This document shows positions 1 to 8,746 of a DNA stretch of 64,000 bases, one piece after another; position 1 is the first letter of the stretch; every line of letters starts with the position of its first letter. The notes under the pieces are model-generated. The model had not been told where the DNA came from, did not search any database, and saw only the letters and a list, made by a program, of their open reading frames with translations. Source of the stretch: Schlesneria paludicola DSM 18645 (lineage in GTDB: Bacteria > Planctomycetota > Planctomycetia > Planctomycetales > Planctomycetaceae). The DNA is taken from contig NZ_JH636435.1 of NCBI RefSeq assembly GCF_000255655.1, positions 2,984,065 to 3,048,064 on the forward strand, in the 5' to 3' direction. The position numbers and the translations under genes are program-made.

Positions 1-122
1 ACCAGGTCACCATCGCCGGAGACATGTGACCGCTCCCCCGCATTGACGAAACTGTTAACACCGCGTCGTTCAACCCGCCAACCTTCCCCCCCTGCACTGC
101 TGCCTCCTGCGAAGGACATCTA

Positions 123-2099
123 ATGGACGTTCGTATCGATCGATTGCTGCTGGTCGTCGGATTGATGATCCTGGTGACTGGCCATGGGCTGGCCGATGGC
201 CCCGCGGATAACTCGCTGGATCAAGTGCGCCGCGTTCCGAAGCTGGGAATCGACGTTCCCGAAGCAGACCGTGCCGAGCTAACCGCGGGACTGCAAGATC
301 TTCAGAAAAAAATTGATCATCTCCGCCAACTCAAGTCGGACAAGGTGAACTCACTTTTGCCCGACGTGTTGATTTATCATCGCGCCGTGGACCAGGCTCT
401 GCGCTATCAGGAGTTATTCGACGCGAAAGAGATTCCGATTGCCAAGAAACTGCTGCAGCAAGGGATTCAGCGGGCAGATGAATTGACAGCAGGAGACGCT
501 CCCTGGACCAGGCAGACGGGAACGGTGGTTCGGGGTTACATTTCGAAACTCGATCAGACCGTCCAGCCGTATGGACTGGTGGTTCCCGCCAGCTACAAGT
601 TCGATGGAACCGACAAGATTCGCCTGGATGCCTGGTTTCATGGTCGAGGTGAACTGCTGAGCGAGCTCAATTTCGTGAACGATCGCACGCGGTACGCAGG
701 TCCGATCTCGCCCGCAAATACGCTGACCTTGCATCTCTACGGTCGATACTGCAACGCGAATAAGCTTGCTGGTGAAGTCGACTTGTTCGAGGCGTTGGAC
801 GCAACGAAGCGGCAGTACCGAATCGACGACGACCGCATTTCCGTACGTGGTTTCTCGATGGGTGGTGCGGCCGCCTGGCAGTTCGCGGTTCACTATGCAG
901 ACCAATGGTTCGCGGCCAATCCAGGTGCGGGATTCTCGGAAACCCCCGAGTTCCTGAAATTCTTCCAGAAGGAAACGCTCAGCCCGACCGTCTATGAGGA
1001 AAAGCTCTGGCGAATGTACGACTGCCCGGGATATGCAGCCAATTTGGCGCAATTGCCGACCGTGGCCTATAGCGGTGATATGGATATTCAAAAGCAGGCC
1101 GCGGACATCATGGAAACCGCGTTTGAACGCGAAGGGATGAAGTTGCTGCACATTATCGGCCCAATGACCGGCCACCAGATTCATCCCGAATCGGAAAAGC
1201 AAATCGAAGCCAAACTAGCGGAGTGGGCCCTCAAGGGCCGCAACCGCACACCGGCAAAAGTGCAGTTGGTCACCTTCACGCTGAAGTACAACTGCATGTA
1301 CTGGCTGACAATCGACGGCATGAATGAGCATTGGAGCGAAGCACGTGTCGTCGCCGAACCCGTGGACGGTGTCCTGGCAATCACGACGCGAAACGTGTCG
1401 GCCCTGAGTGTGACACCGCCCGCTGGAGCACCCAAACAAGTTCGGATCGACGGTGGAAGCGCACTCGACATTCCCGCGAACGGATCGTTTGTTCGAGAAG
1501 GCGGCGCCTGGAAAGCGGGGCAACTGTCTGGCCTGCGAAAGAAGCACGGCTTGCAAGGTCCGATCGACGATGCCTTGATGGATTCGTTCATCTTTGTGAA
1601 GCCCAGCGGAAAGTTTCGCAACGAAATGGTTGAACGCTGGGTCAACGCCGAATTCGAACATGCCGTGACGCACTGGCGACGGCAAATGCGCGGCGACGCG
1701 ATCGTGAAACTCGACAGTGAGATCACCGCAGAGGACGTCGCGAACTCAAACCTGATCCTTTGGGGCGATACCCAATCCAACTCGGTGCTGGCAAAGATTG
1801 CCGACCGACTGCCCATCCTCTGGACGGGGCGCGATATCGTGGTGGGTGATCGCACCTTCGATGCGGCCAATCACGCACCGGTGGCCGTTTACCCCAACCC
1901 GCTGAATCCGGAACGATATGTCGTTCTGAACAGCAGCTTTACCTACCGCGAGTACGACTATCTGAACAACGCACGTCAGGTACCAAAGCTACCCGACTGG
2001 GCCATCGTTGATCTGCGAACCCCGCCGAACGCCCGCTACCCCGGCAAAATCGTCGACGCCGATTTCTTCGACGAACGCTGGAACGTCAAGGCGCGTTGA
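123..2099 (+). CDS. Secreted alpha/beta hydrolase, prolyl-oligopeptidase-like
   Basis: This 658-residue protein starts with a hydrophobic signal peptide (about residues 5-24) and is probably exported. A serine-hydrolase nucleophile elbow GFSMGG lies near residue 245. A candidate acid follows in YSGDMD near 319 and a histidine in MTGHQIH near 350, so the Ser-Asp-His order fits an alpha/beta hydrolase of the S9/esterase type. The first 200 residues look helical and the last 280 form a second region I do not recognise, ending in a YVVLNSS motif. The ATG follows GAAGGACATCTA, an acceptable ribosome site. The gene stands alone, convergent with the minus-strand operon that follows. The fold is well supported; the substrate (ester, peptide or polysaccharide ester) is not. 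Confidence 0.8.
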   Translation: MDVRIDRLLLVVGLMILVTGHGLADGPADNSLDQVRRVPKLGIDVPEADRAELTAGLQDLQKKIDHLRQLKSDKVNSLLPDVLIYHRAVDQALRYQELFDAKEIPIAKKLLQQGIQRADELTAGDAPWTRQTGTVVRGYISKLDQTVQPYGLVVPASYKFDGTDKIRLDAWFHGRGELLSELNFVNDRTRYAGPISPANTLTLHLYGRYCNANKLAGEVDLFEALDATKRQYRIDDDRISVRGFSMGGAAAWQFAVHYADQWFAANPGAGFSETPEFLKFFQKETLSPTVYEEKLWRMYDCPGYAANLAQLPTVAYSGDMDIQKQAADIMETAFEREGMKLLHIIGPMTGHQIHPESEKQIEAKLAEWALKGRNRTPAKVQLVTFTLKYNCMYWLTIDGMNEHWSEARVVAEPVDGVLAITTRNVSALSVTPPAGAPKQVRIDGGSALDIPANGSFVREGGAWKAGQLSGLRKKHGLQGPIDDALMDSFIFVKPSGKFRNEMVERWVNAEFEHAVTHWRRQMRGDAIVKLDSEITAEDVANSNLILWGDTQSNSVLAKIADRLPILWTGRDIVVGDRTFDAANHAPVAVYPNPLNPERYVVLNSSFTYREYDYLNNARQVPKLPDWAIVDLRTPPNARYPGKIVDADFFDERWNVKAR

Positions 2100-2256
2100 G
2101 GAATCGTTGAGGTTCCGCAGGATGAGTTTTCCTCGTAGACCCCACCCTGCACAGGAGGGGTACTGCTCGTTTTGTTGCTCTACAATAACCGAAGGCACAA
2201 GAAGTGTCGCCAAGCGGAGCTTAGCGACAAAGGGCAACGAGCGAATAAGAGAGGGA

Positions 2257-3018
2257 TTAAATCGCCCCGTCATTAATCCCAATCCGCATTCCCTGATGAC
2301 CTGCGGCGGGCTGCGCTCGGTAGGTCCGCCACAAGAAGTCCCACCAGGAGAGATTGAAACCAAAGTTGTGATTCCCTTCCTGGGAATCAGCGGAGTGATG
2401 AACTCGATGCATATCGGGGGTCACCACAATACACCGGAGGACGCGGTCAATCCCAAGTGGCAATTTCGCATTGCTGTGATTGAACATCGCCATCACATTC
2501 AACAGGATTTCAAAAAGAACCACTCCCGTCACGGAACAGCCAATCACGAGCACAGCCGCCACTTTGACGAATGCCGACAACAGGATTTCCAGCGTGTGGA
2601 ACCGCACTGCCGTCGTGACATCCAGATCGACATCTGCGTGATGCAATCGATGAATTCGCCACAGCCACGGCACCGCATGGAAGAGTACGTGCTGAACGTA
2701 GATCAAACAATCGAGCACGACAATCCCGAAGGCATCTTTCACTAGGGGCGGCCACGCCAACAAATTCAGGAAGCCCCAACCTCGTTCATTCGCATAGTGG
2801 GCCATCGCCACCGCACTGACTGGCAAACAGAGCCTAACCAGCACGGTGTTGAACGCCATCAGCCCCAAGTTCACCGGCCATCGAGTTGACTTTCTCGCCG
2901 TCAAAGGACGGCGCGGAGCCGCGATCTCCCACAGCGTCATGGTCATCAGGACACCGAGAAAACAGATGAGTCGCAGTGTCGCTTCCCAAGGTGGTGACAT
3001 CGTGGTTCTGCCTGCCAT
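2257..3018 (-). CDS. Sterol desaturase / fatty acid hydroxylase family membrane protein
   Basis: This 253-residue protein has four or five hydrophobic segments and the histidine clusters of the fatty acid hydroxylase superfamily: HVLFH, HRLHH, HRVHH and a following GNHNFG. These bind the di-iron centre that hydroxylates or desaturates lipid C-H bonds at the membrane. The family covers sterol C-5 desaturases, alkylglycerol monooxygenases and carotenoid hydroxylases, and the exact substrate cannot be read from sequence. It begins only 6 bases after the stop of the upstream gene and is the last gene of the nine-gene operon that includes the Ynj-type transporter. Its placement beside a CDP-alcohol phosphatidyltransferase suggests a lipid-related role for the operon, which is inference. 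Confidence 0.85.
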   Translation of the reverse strand: MAGRTTMSPPWEATLRLICFLGVLMTMTLWEIAAPRRPLTARKSTRWPVNLGLMAFNTVLVRLCLPVSAVAMAHYANERGWGFLNLLAWPPLVKDAFGIVVLDCLIYVQHVLFHAVPWLWRIHRLHHADVDLDVTTAVRFHTLEILLSAFVKVAAVLVIGCSVTGVVLFEILLNVMAMFNHSNAKLPLGIDRVLRCIVVTPDMHRVHHSADSQEGNHNFGFNLSWWDFLWRTYRAQPAAGHQGMRIGINDGAI

Positions 3019-3024
3019 TGTCGA

Positions 3025-3690
3025 TCAGTGCGTCGCAGCAGGCCATGAGTTCAAAGCATACGCCGAGCGTGGCACTTCGAACGAACCAGATGGTCGCACT
3101 CCGCTAAGCCACGTCGTCAAGTTGTCGACAAAATGATCGAGGTGACGAATTTGCTGAATCCCGTGCTCAACGATCGGATCGAGGGTCGAGACGAAAAGAA
3201 CACCTCCATACCGCGTCGTCTGCCAAGTAATGGTTTCGCCTTCTGCGTTGCACTGAATCACTTCGGCTTGATCGGGCAACCGCGTGTAGCAACCATGCGT
3301 ATGCCAGCATGCCTGCCGGGGCTGGAGTCCACGAAACACCGGATGATCGTAGTTCGTCTCGGTCACGGGAGGCTTGGTCGGATCGGTGACCCACCAGTAG
3401 TTATTCGTAGGACGATGTTCCCACTGGGCATCGATCCAGCCTGGCGTACTGTCACCAAAGACGGCAATCTTTCGATTCGATGCGAGAAACTGATAGAGCA
3501 CATCTTGATGCTGCTCGATCGCGGCCTGATGCGACTGAAATGGAATAACGAGTGCATCCAGTCCGCTCAGATCGGCGAAACTAAGATCGTGCACGTAAAC
3601 CAATTCGTAAAATGGTGAATACTTTGGAGCGGTTGCCATGGCGTACTGCGACCAGACACCGTTGAAGATCAACCCAATTTTCCCAAACAT
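3025..3690 (-). CDS. Class I glutamine-amidotransferase-fold protein (ThuA/BPL_N-like), second copy
   Basis: This 221-residue protein lacks a signal peptide and begins with alternating hydrophobic strands (KIGLIFNG, LDALVIPF, KIAVFGDS) like a class I glutamine-amidotransferase or ThuA-type Rossmann fold. Where amidotransferases carry the nucleophilic cysteine after a strand, this protein has FGDSTPGW, so amidase chemistry is unlikely. A late HGC and a strand GGVLFVSTLDPIVEHG are also seen. AGGGAGA about 9 bases upstream fixes the ATG. It shares length, fold pattern and position with the gene just upstream (3727-4353), 36 bases away, which suggests an old tandem duplication. Function unknown; the assignment is by fold pattern only. 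Confidence 0.65.
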   Translation of the reverse strand: MFGKIGLIFNGVWSQYAMATAPKYSPFYELVYVHDLSFADLSGLDALVIPFQSHQAAIEQHQDVLYQFLASNRKIAVFGDSTPGWIDAQWEHRPTNNYWWVTDPTKPPVTETNYDHPVFRGLQPRQACWHTHGCYTRLPDQAEVIQCNAEGETITWQTTRYGGVLFVSTLDPIVEHGIQQIRHLDHFVDNLTTWLSGVRPSGSFEVPRSAYALNSWPAATH

Positions 3691-3726
3691 TTCGAAGTCT
3701 CCCTCGAGTGAATCAAAACGATCGAT

Positions 3727-4353
3727 TCAGCGATTCGATCGTCGAATGACATGCTGTAGCGCGTTCTTGTAAAGCACCGAAAGGGAGCTCCAAGCCGGAT
3801 ACAACGAGTAATCCCCGACTGGACCGCTGGCGGTGAGAAACATGAATCCATTTGTCGACTCGTCGTCCGCGACGACAAGGCTCCTTCCCCACGTGTCACG
3901 AATCAGAACGCTCGTTGGGTCGTCAGATTCGATCGCCCCGCAGGCCCACCAACCCGAGATTCCATGAGCATTGCGATCAAGATCAGTCGGGTCAAAACCA
4001 GAGAGCAATCCATGAGGATCGTTCCCGATAAAGTGCCTCACTTCCTTCGTGGGATGAGAATTGTCATGGAACCAACGATGACCTGGCAGCCAATCCGTGA
4101 ACCAGCCACAGAAGCAGAACACGGATTTGCCTCCATCCAGCATCTGCTTCACTTGATCGCGAATTCTAAGCATCGCCACATGATCGGAACCATTCGGGAC
4201 GATCAGCAAATCATACGAGCTTAAGTCCGGTTGGAACTGACGACACGTGACCACTCGATCAAACACAATCTCGGCCTGATCCGGATAACCCCGTCCCGAG
4301 CCGGTTCCGTTATCGACGATCAATCCTTTTAATGGCATGCGAGTCTTTCTCAT
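3727..4353 (-). CDS. Class I glutamine-amidotransferase-fold protein (ThuA/BPL_N-like), first copy
   Basis: The 208-residue product has the strand pattern LKGLIVDNG, YDLLIVPNG, KSVFCFCGWF typical of amidotransferase-like folds. Two cysteines sit in the position of the nucleophile elbow (FCFCG), unlike the downstream paralogue. A histidine-rich stretch PGHRWFHDNSH follows. I prefer the ATG at 4353 because GGAAG lies about 7 bases upstream. A GTG at 4395 that overlaps the ATPase stop is the alternative and would add 14 basic residues. The gene follows ynjD directly, so it is probably cotranscribed with the transporter. It may process or sense the imported compound; this is inference, and no specific family could be named. 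Confidence 0.65.
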   Translation of the reverse strand: MRKTRMPLKGLIVDNGTGSGRGYPDQAEIVFDRVVTCRQFQPDLSSYDLLIVPNGSDHVAMLRIRDQVKQMLDGGKSVFCFCGWFTDWLPGHRWFHDNSHPTKEVRHFIGNDPHGLLSGFDPTDLDRNAHGISGWWACGAIESDDPTSVLIRDTWGRSLVVADDESTNGFMFLTASGPVGDYSLYPAWSSLSVLYKNALQHVIRRSNR

Positions 4354-4391
4354 TCTGGGCTTCCATCTAATCCTGCCAGCGACTAACGCCT

Positions 4392-5186
4392 TCACTCACG
4401 TTGCGTGGCCGACTTCTGCCAAAATGCGATTTCAGCAGGAATTCCCGTGGCAGGATCGATCATAAACGACCGTCGATCGGGGTAGATCAGCAGGTTGCCC
4501 GTCGTCATTCGAGCGAAGCAGTCGCCGACAACCAGTGCTTCTTTCACATCATGCGTCACAAATATCGACGTCAACGAATGCTGACGGCTGAGGCGCGAGA
4601 AGAGTTGTTGCATCTGGTTTCGCGACTGGCTGTCGAGACTGCAAAACGGCTCATCCAAAAGCAACAACTGGGGATGGGCGAGGATGGCACGTGCGAACGC
4701 GACCCGCTGCTTCTGTCCGCCTGACAACTGCCACTCACGCTTTCGCGCGTGCAAACACAGATCAATCTCTTGCAACATCAAAGTCACCGCGTCTGCCACC
4801 TTCTTCGCCGCCATTCGGCGCAGGCGTAACGCAAACGCGATGTTCTCTGTCACATTGAGGTGCTCGAATAGCAACGGCTCCTGGTCCAGATAGATAATTC
4901 CTCGATCTCGCGACCCCTGCCTCGCAACGGAGACGGAATTGACCTGGATCTCTCCATTCGTCACGGGGATCAGCCCCGCCAGCGCCCGCATCAGTGTCGT
5001 CTTGCCGCATCCCGATTCACCCAAAATGACCAGGGTCTGCCCCGGCATCAGATCAAAACTGAGTGAACGCAAGATCTCTTGCGTTCCGAACCTAACGGAC
5101 AAGTTCTGCACCCGCATCAGAGGCTGATGAGCAGCAGAATTTGCACTTGATGCGGATGACGCTTGCGCGGTTTCCACAAACGTCAT
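4392..5186 (-). CDS. ynjD: YnjD-like ABC transporter ATP-binding protein
   Basis: This is a 264-residue ABC ATPase: Walker A GESGCGKTT near residue 53, Q-loop LDQEP, signature LSGGQKQR, Walker B LLLLDEP and switch His in VTHD. It energises the importer formed with the two permeases and the binding protein encoded upstream. The ATG at 5186 overlaps the permease stop by four bases (ATGA). An open frame running further upstream to 5534 only reads over the permease gene and is rejected. The gene-order match to E. coli ynjB-ynjC-ynjD supports the name. The imported substrate is not known in any organism as far as I know. Confidence 0.9.
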   Translation of the reverse strand: MTFVETAQASSASSANSAAHQPLMRVQNLSVRFGTQEILRSLSFDLMPGQTLVILGESGCGKTTLMRALAGLIPVTNGEIQVNSVSVARQGSRDRGIIYLDQEPLLFEHLNVTENIAFALRLRRMAAKKVADAVTLMLQEIDLCLHARKREWQLSGGQKQRVAFARAILAHPQLLLLDEPFCSLDSQSRNQMQQLFSRLSRQHSLTSIFVTHDVKEALVVGDCFARMTTGNLLIYPDRRSFMIDPATGIPAEIAFWQKSATQRE

Positions 5187-6040
5187 GACGATTGCCTCGT
5201 GTCGCCTGGCAACGTCAGGCGTAGAAAGTAAACCGATGTCGTGATGAGAAATCCGAGCAGCGCCGGCGCCAGTAGGATCAGGCTGGCCTGCGCCGCTTGA
5301 TTGACACTCGCCTCGCGAATATATCCAAACAGCCGCGTTGTGACCGATGGCACATAGCCCCCACCAACGATCGAAACGATCCCATAGTCGAGCCAGGAAT
5401 ATAGAGCCGTTTGTAGAAAGCAAACCAGAATCAAACCCGAGATCTGCGGGAACACGGCGTGGCGCCAGACATCCCACCGACTCCCGCCGAAATTGCTGAC
5501 AAGTTGCTCCAGCCGTTCGGCACGAGGCGACCAAAGCTCGTAGAAAAAGACTGATGAAAACGACAAGGCGAACACCGTTTGCATCAGAATCACCCCCACC
5601 ACATTTCCGATCACCCGCATTCGGATCAACAGGTCATACAAACAGATACCTACCACGACCGGCGATATCACGAACGGAAGGTAAATCAGAAAGTGCGCAA
5701 ATCTCGAACCTGTTCGTCGAACGGCGCGACCGATCAATAATCCCCCCGATACGCTGAACACGCCCACCGTAAGACTCATGACGGCCGAAGTGGCAATCGC
5801 GATGAGCATCTGGTCTCGATCCGACAAGAAGTGTCGCCATGCCGCGAGGTCCATCCGATCAGGCAGCAACCGCGGGAATGCCCATCCGCTGCCCAGTGAA
5901 ATCAACACCATCAGTGCGAATGGCAACAAGATCATCACGAGCAACAACACCGGGATCAGGTAGAACACAATCCGGGTCAGCGTCACATACCAGGTGGGTG
6001 CGTTCCGCCGCCGCTCCGAGGTCGGCACAGGTTCATTCAT
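5183..6040 (-). CDS. ABC transporter permease (YnjC C-terminal half equivalent)
   Basis: The 285-residue integral membrane protein has about six hydrophobic segments and an EAA-type loop region near LVSNFGGSRWDVWRHAVFPQ, the coupling site for the ATPase in binding-protein-dependent importers. The ATG at 6040 overlaps the end of the upstream permease by eight bases, and the stop overlaps ynjD by four, so translation is coupled on both sides. E. coli YnjC is one long polypeptide with two permease domains; here the two halves are separate genes. The family call rests on topology, the EAA loop and operon context. Confidence 0.88.
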   Translation of the reverse strand: MNEPVPTSERRRNAPTWYVTLTRIVFYLIPVLLLVMILLPFALMVLISLGSGWAFPRLLPDRMDLAAWRHFLSDRDQMLIAIATSAVMSLTVGVFSVSGGLLIGRAVRRTGSRFAHFLIYLPFVISPVVVGICLYDLLIRMRVIGNVVGVILMQTVFALSFSSVFFYELWSPRAERLEQLVSNFGGSRWDVWRHAVFPQISGLILVCFLQTALYSWLDYGIVSIVGGGYVPSVTTRLFGYIREASVNQAAQASLILLAPALLGFLITTSVYFLRLTLPGDTRQSS

Positions 6041-6902
6041 GCGAACGCCTCCACGCGAGCATGAGCTTGACGCCGATTCCCACAAGTAGCACGTAGGTCG
6101 TCGCTAGCACGAATGCCTGCGGCCGCTCAAGCAAGTTGAATTGTCCGAATCGTCGCTGAGTCAGGACCGAAAACATCTGCGGCGACTGTCGCCCAAGCAA
6201 CAACGGAATCTCGTAACTGCCCAAGTTCAGAAGAAATGTCAGAATGATCATCTGCCGACCACGACTGAGTAGCATTGGCAAGCCGATGCGCCACCGCGAC
6301 CGTGCCTGGCTGGCTCCCAGTGCCTGAGCCAATTGGCAGTAACGATCAATTCGGGCTGTCGTCCAAGTCTTGAGAAAAAACAGCGACAGCAGCGGGATCG
6401 CAGTACAGGACTGTGCGACGATGATTCCGATCGCCCACGGATCATTGACCAAGGCTGGAAATTGCGATGGCGAAGTCACCCATCCCGCGTGAAAGCACAA
6501 TCGTGCGACAAGTCCACCAGGACTCAGAATCTGATACGTCATCACAGCGACCACAGCAGCGGGAGTCGCGAGTGGAATTCCTAGTGTCGCCAGCACAATG
6601 AAACTATGACGGGATTGCGGCGCAATCAAGACGATGCCGATCGAAACCGCGACTGCGATCACCGTGACGATTCCGGCAATCAGTGGACTGACGAGAAGGC
6701 TCTCTCTCAAGCCACCGACCGTGAACGCCGCATGCCAATGCTTCAGCGTCCATCCCTCGCTCAACGCCCCAATTCCACCCAAGCTGTAGAGCACCGAATA
6801 TCCGATCACCCAGCACATGGGAAAGACGATCGCGATCACAAGCAGCAACAGTCCGAACCATTGGCCGAGATTGCAACGAATATGGCCGCAGCTAGTTGCC
6901 AT
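6033..6902 (-). CDS. ABC transporter permease (YnjC N-terminal half equivalent)
   Basis: This 289-residue membrane protein has six or so hydrophobic helices. The EAA-type loop reads LAQALGASQARSRWRIGLP, close to the consensus EAA-x3-G-x9-I-x-LP. It pairs with the next permease to form the transmembrane pore of the Ynj-type importer. Its ATG lies inside the last codons of the solute-binding protein gene (11-base overlap). The C-terminus RRSHE is read in a different frame from the start of the following permease. The transported compound is unknown. Confidence 0.88.
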   Translation of the reverse strand: MATSCGHIRCNLGQWFGLLLLVIAIVFPMCWVIGYSVLYSLGGIGALSEGWTLKHWHAAFTVGGLRESLLVSPLIAGIVTVIAVAVSIGIVLIAPQSRHSFIVLATLGIPLATPAAVVAVMTYQILSPGGLVARLCFHAGWVTSPSQFPALVNDPWAIGIIVAQSCTAIPLLSLFFLKTWTTARIDRYCQLAQALGASQARSRWRIGLPMLLSRGRQMIILTFLLNLGSYEIPLLLGRQSPQMFSVLTQRRFGQFNLLERPQAFVLATTYVLLVGIGVKLMLAWRRSHE

Positions 6903-8136
6903 TTTCGATGATCTCGCGGCGAAAATCAGCGTGCAAACGAACCATCACCTCGGACGCCGGTTCGAGCAGAGCTTTCTGTTCGAGCTCGCTTCGTGGTGCC
7001 ACTCGGGTTCGGCCATCAATATGCTCGAACTTCTCTTTCCATTCGGCGGGCAAAAGTTCGATGGAAAGCACGGTGCCATCACCCCAGACGGCCGGCAATG
7101 CCTTTCGCAGTTGCGCGTCCGGGGAAATCATAAAGTTGGCCACCACGAGCGTACCTGCAATATTCGCGGCGTTGAACGGAATCCCCAAGTAATGCGAATT
7201 GCGAATCGTGCCCGAATCCAGAACATACGCCCGCGCGGTCTCGGGCAGCACGCCTTGAAGAACCTTATTGTCTACTTCTCCATCATTGTTGCTCATCGTG
7301 AAGTCGACTTCACTGTTGCTGAATAGCTGATGCAGTTGCGAGACGCTTTCAGGGTATGTTTGGCCCTCGCGCCACAGGAATGGTTTGACGTCGATCAGCC
7401 AGTCCCACAATTTCCGCGACGACGACGCGTAAACCTCTTCATTGAACGGACCGTTGAGCGACTGCGGCCCACCTGCGAACTGATAGAGTAGCGACTTGAG
7501 GAACGTCATTCCCGTAAAACTGTTGTCAAAGGTGAATCGACCGGGATGCGATTTGATCCAGGACGCCAGCGCATCGATCGTGAGCGGCGGTTCACCGACG
7601 GTGCTACGATTGTAGATCAATGCCAGTTGGACGTTCCCCCAGGGACATTCAAACCCTTCGACAACGTGTTGAAAATCGATCGCGACGAACGGATTGTTCC
7701 AGTCGATAGAGCGGTTGTTGGGCAATCGATCCGTGAATGGCCCGTACAGCCCGTCCATCTTCCGCAATTGATAGAATGTTTCACCATTGATCCACATCAG
7801 ATCAATGTCACCCTGCACGCGCTCCGCTTCTTTGTCGACCAGCAATTTGCTGACGATATTCTGCCCCTGCCCGCCGATCAGCTTCAGGGTGACATCAAAC
7901 TGTTGTTTTAACTCGGGAATGACGTAATCCCGCATGTAGGCATTGATCATCGGATCGCCGTCCCACATCGACAGTCGGACGGTTTGACCACGTGCTTGCG
8001 TTAAAATCTGGTCCCAGCTCGCATCAGCAGCGACCGGAGCATCCACACGCTTCGATTCGCAACCATTCGAACAGCACAGACTCGCGCACAAAAGAAAGAT
8101 CAACGCGAATGAATGAAAGAAACGGCCAGCCATCAT
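6892..8136 (-). CDS. ynjB: YnjB-like ABC transporter solute-binding lipoprotein
   Basis: The 414-residue product begins with a signal sequence ending in a cluster of cysteines (CASLCCSNGC), consistent with a lipid-anchored binding protein. The mature part carries ILTQARGQTVRLSMWDGDP and LMWINGETF, which match the E. coli YnjB family (COG4134) pattern of ARGQTV..W.GD and LLWVNGENF. PFTDRLPN and EGFECPWGNVQ are further family-like blocks. It is expected to capture a small solute outside the inner membrane for the two permeases. The ATG at 8136 overlaps the stop of the CDP-alcohol phosphotransferase gene by four bases, so the longer frame to 8196 is not used. Confidence 0.88.
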   Translation of the reverse strand: MMAGRFFHSFALIFLLCASLCCSNGCESKRVDAPVAADASWDQILTQARGQTVRLSMWDGDPMINAYMRDYVIPELKQQFDVTLKLIGGQGQNIVSKLLVDKEAERVQGDIDLMWINGETFYQLRKMDGLYGPFTDRLPNNRSIDWNNPFVAIDFQHVVEGFECPWGNVQLALIYNRSTVGEPPLTIDALASWIKSHPGRFTFDNSFTGMTFLKSLLYQFAGGPQSLNGPFNEEVYASSSRKLWDWLIDVKPFLWREGQTYPESVSQLHQLFSNSEVDFTMSNNDGEVDNKVLQGVLPETARAYVLDSGTIRNSHYLGIPFNAANIAGTLVVANFMISPDAQLRKALPAVWGDGTVLSIELLPAEWKEKFEHIDGRTRVAPRSELEQKALLEPASEVMVRLHADFRREIIENGN

Positions 8137-8744
8137 GGCGTACCTCGAAAAACCAGAACACCCGTCACGATTCGAATCAGAATCGTGAGCCAGCAAAGGA
8201 CGCCGAAGGTCCAGGCTAGCACCGCAAAATGCGTCGGGAGCACACAGAACAGAACGAAGAAGATGACCGTCTCGGTCCCTTCCATGAGGCCGATCGAATA
8301 GAAGAACGATTTTTTCTTTTCGGCATCACTGGTCACACCGCGCTTGGCGGAAATCACGGCATACGTCAGAAACGAACCGGTTGTTCCCATAAAGCTATAG
8401 ATCAGGAAACATGCGGGCAGCAGCAATGCCGGATCGGCCACTGCAAAACTAAACGGAACGCCTCCGTAGAACAAAATATCAAGCACGAAATCAAGAAATC
8501 CGCCGACGTCAGACGATCCATTGCGACGGGCGACCATCCCGTCCAATCCGTCTGCCAGACGGTTGGCAAGAATCAGCCCTAACCCCACGAGAGGCTGGTT
8601 CGATGCAATCGCCAAGCATCCCAACATGCCAAGCACAAAACCAATGACGGTGATCGCATCGGCGGGAATCCGGGCGGCGGCGAGCATTCCCGCCAGCAGA
8701 TCCAACCAGGGATCGATCAACCGGCGAACGGGACGATCCAGCAT
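8133..8744 (-). CDS. ynjF: YnjF-like CDP-alcohol phosphatidyltransferase
   Basis: This 203-residue membrane protein has the CDP-alcohol phosphotransferase signature, seen as DGLDGMVARR followed by GGFLDFVLD, in the second hydrophobic segment. The family transfers a phospho-diacylglycerol or similar group from a CDP-activated lipid to an alcohol. The spacing between AR and the G of GxxxDxxxD is seven residues here rather than the usual eight or nine. E. coli ynjF, in the same operon as ynjBCD, belongs to the same family, so gene order supports orthology. It starts two bases after the stop of the 358-residue gene. Acceptor alcohol unknown. Confidence 0.87.
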   Translation of the reverse strand: MLDRPVRRLIDPWLDLLAGMLAAARIPADAITVIGFVLGMLGCLAIASNQPLVGLGLILANRLADGLDGMVARRNGSSDVGGFLDFVLDILFYGGVPFSFAVADPALLLPACFLIYSFMGTTGSFLTYAVISAKRGVTSDAEKKKSFFYSIGLMEGTETVIFFVLFCVLPTHFAVLAWTFGVLCWLTILIRIVTGVLVFRGTP

Positions 8745-8746
8745 GA

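Noticed and set aside
1181..1870. 229-codon minus-strand frame inside the first hydrolase gene
   Set aside because: It lies in the antisense of a well-supported secreted hydrolase, has no ribosome site and an irregular composition.
2008..2745. 245-codon plus-strand frame opposite the sterol-desaturase-family gene
   Set aside because: The opposite strand has the histidine-box enzyme, and this frame has no family features.
4392..5534. Long version of the YnjD frame starting at 5534
   Set aside because: The extra residues are read over the permease gene in a wrong frame; the ATGA overlap at 5186 gives a natural start.
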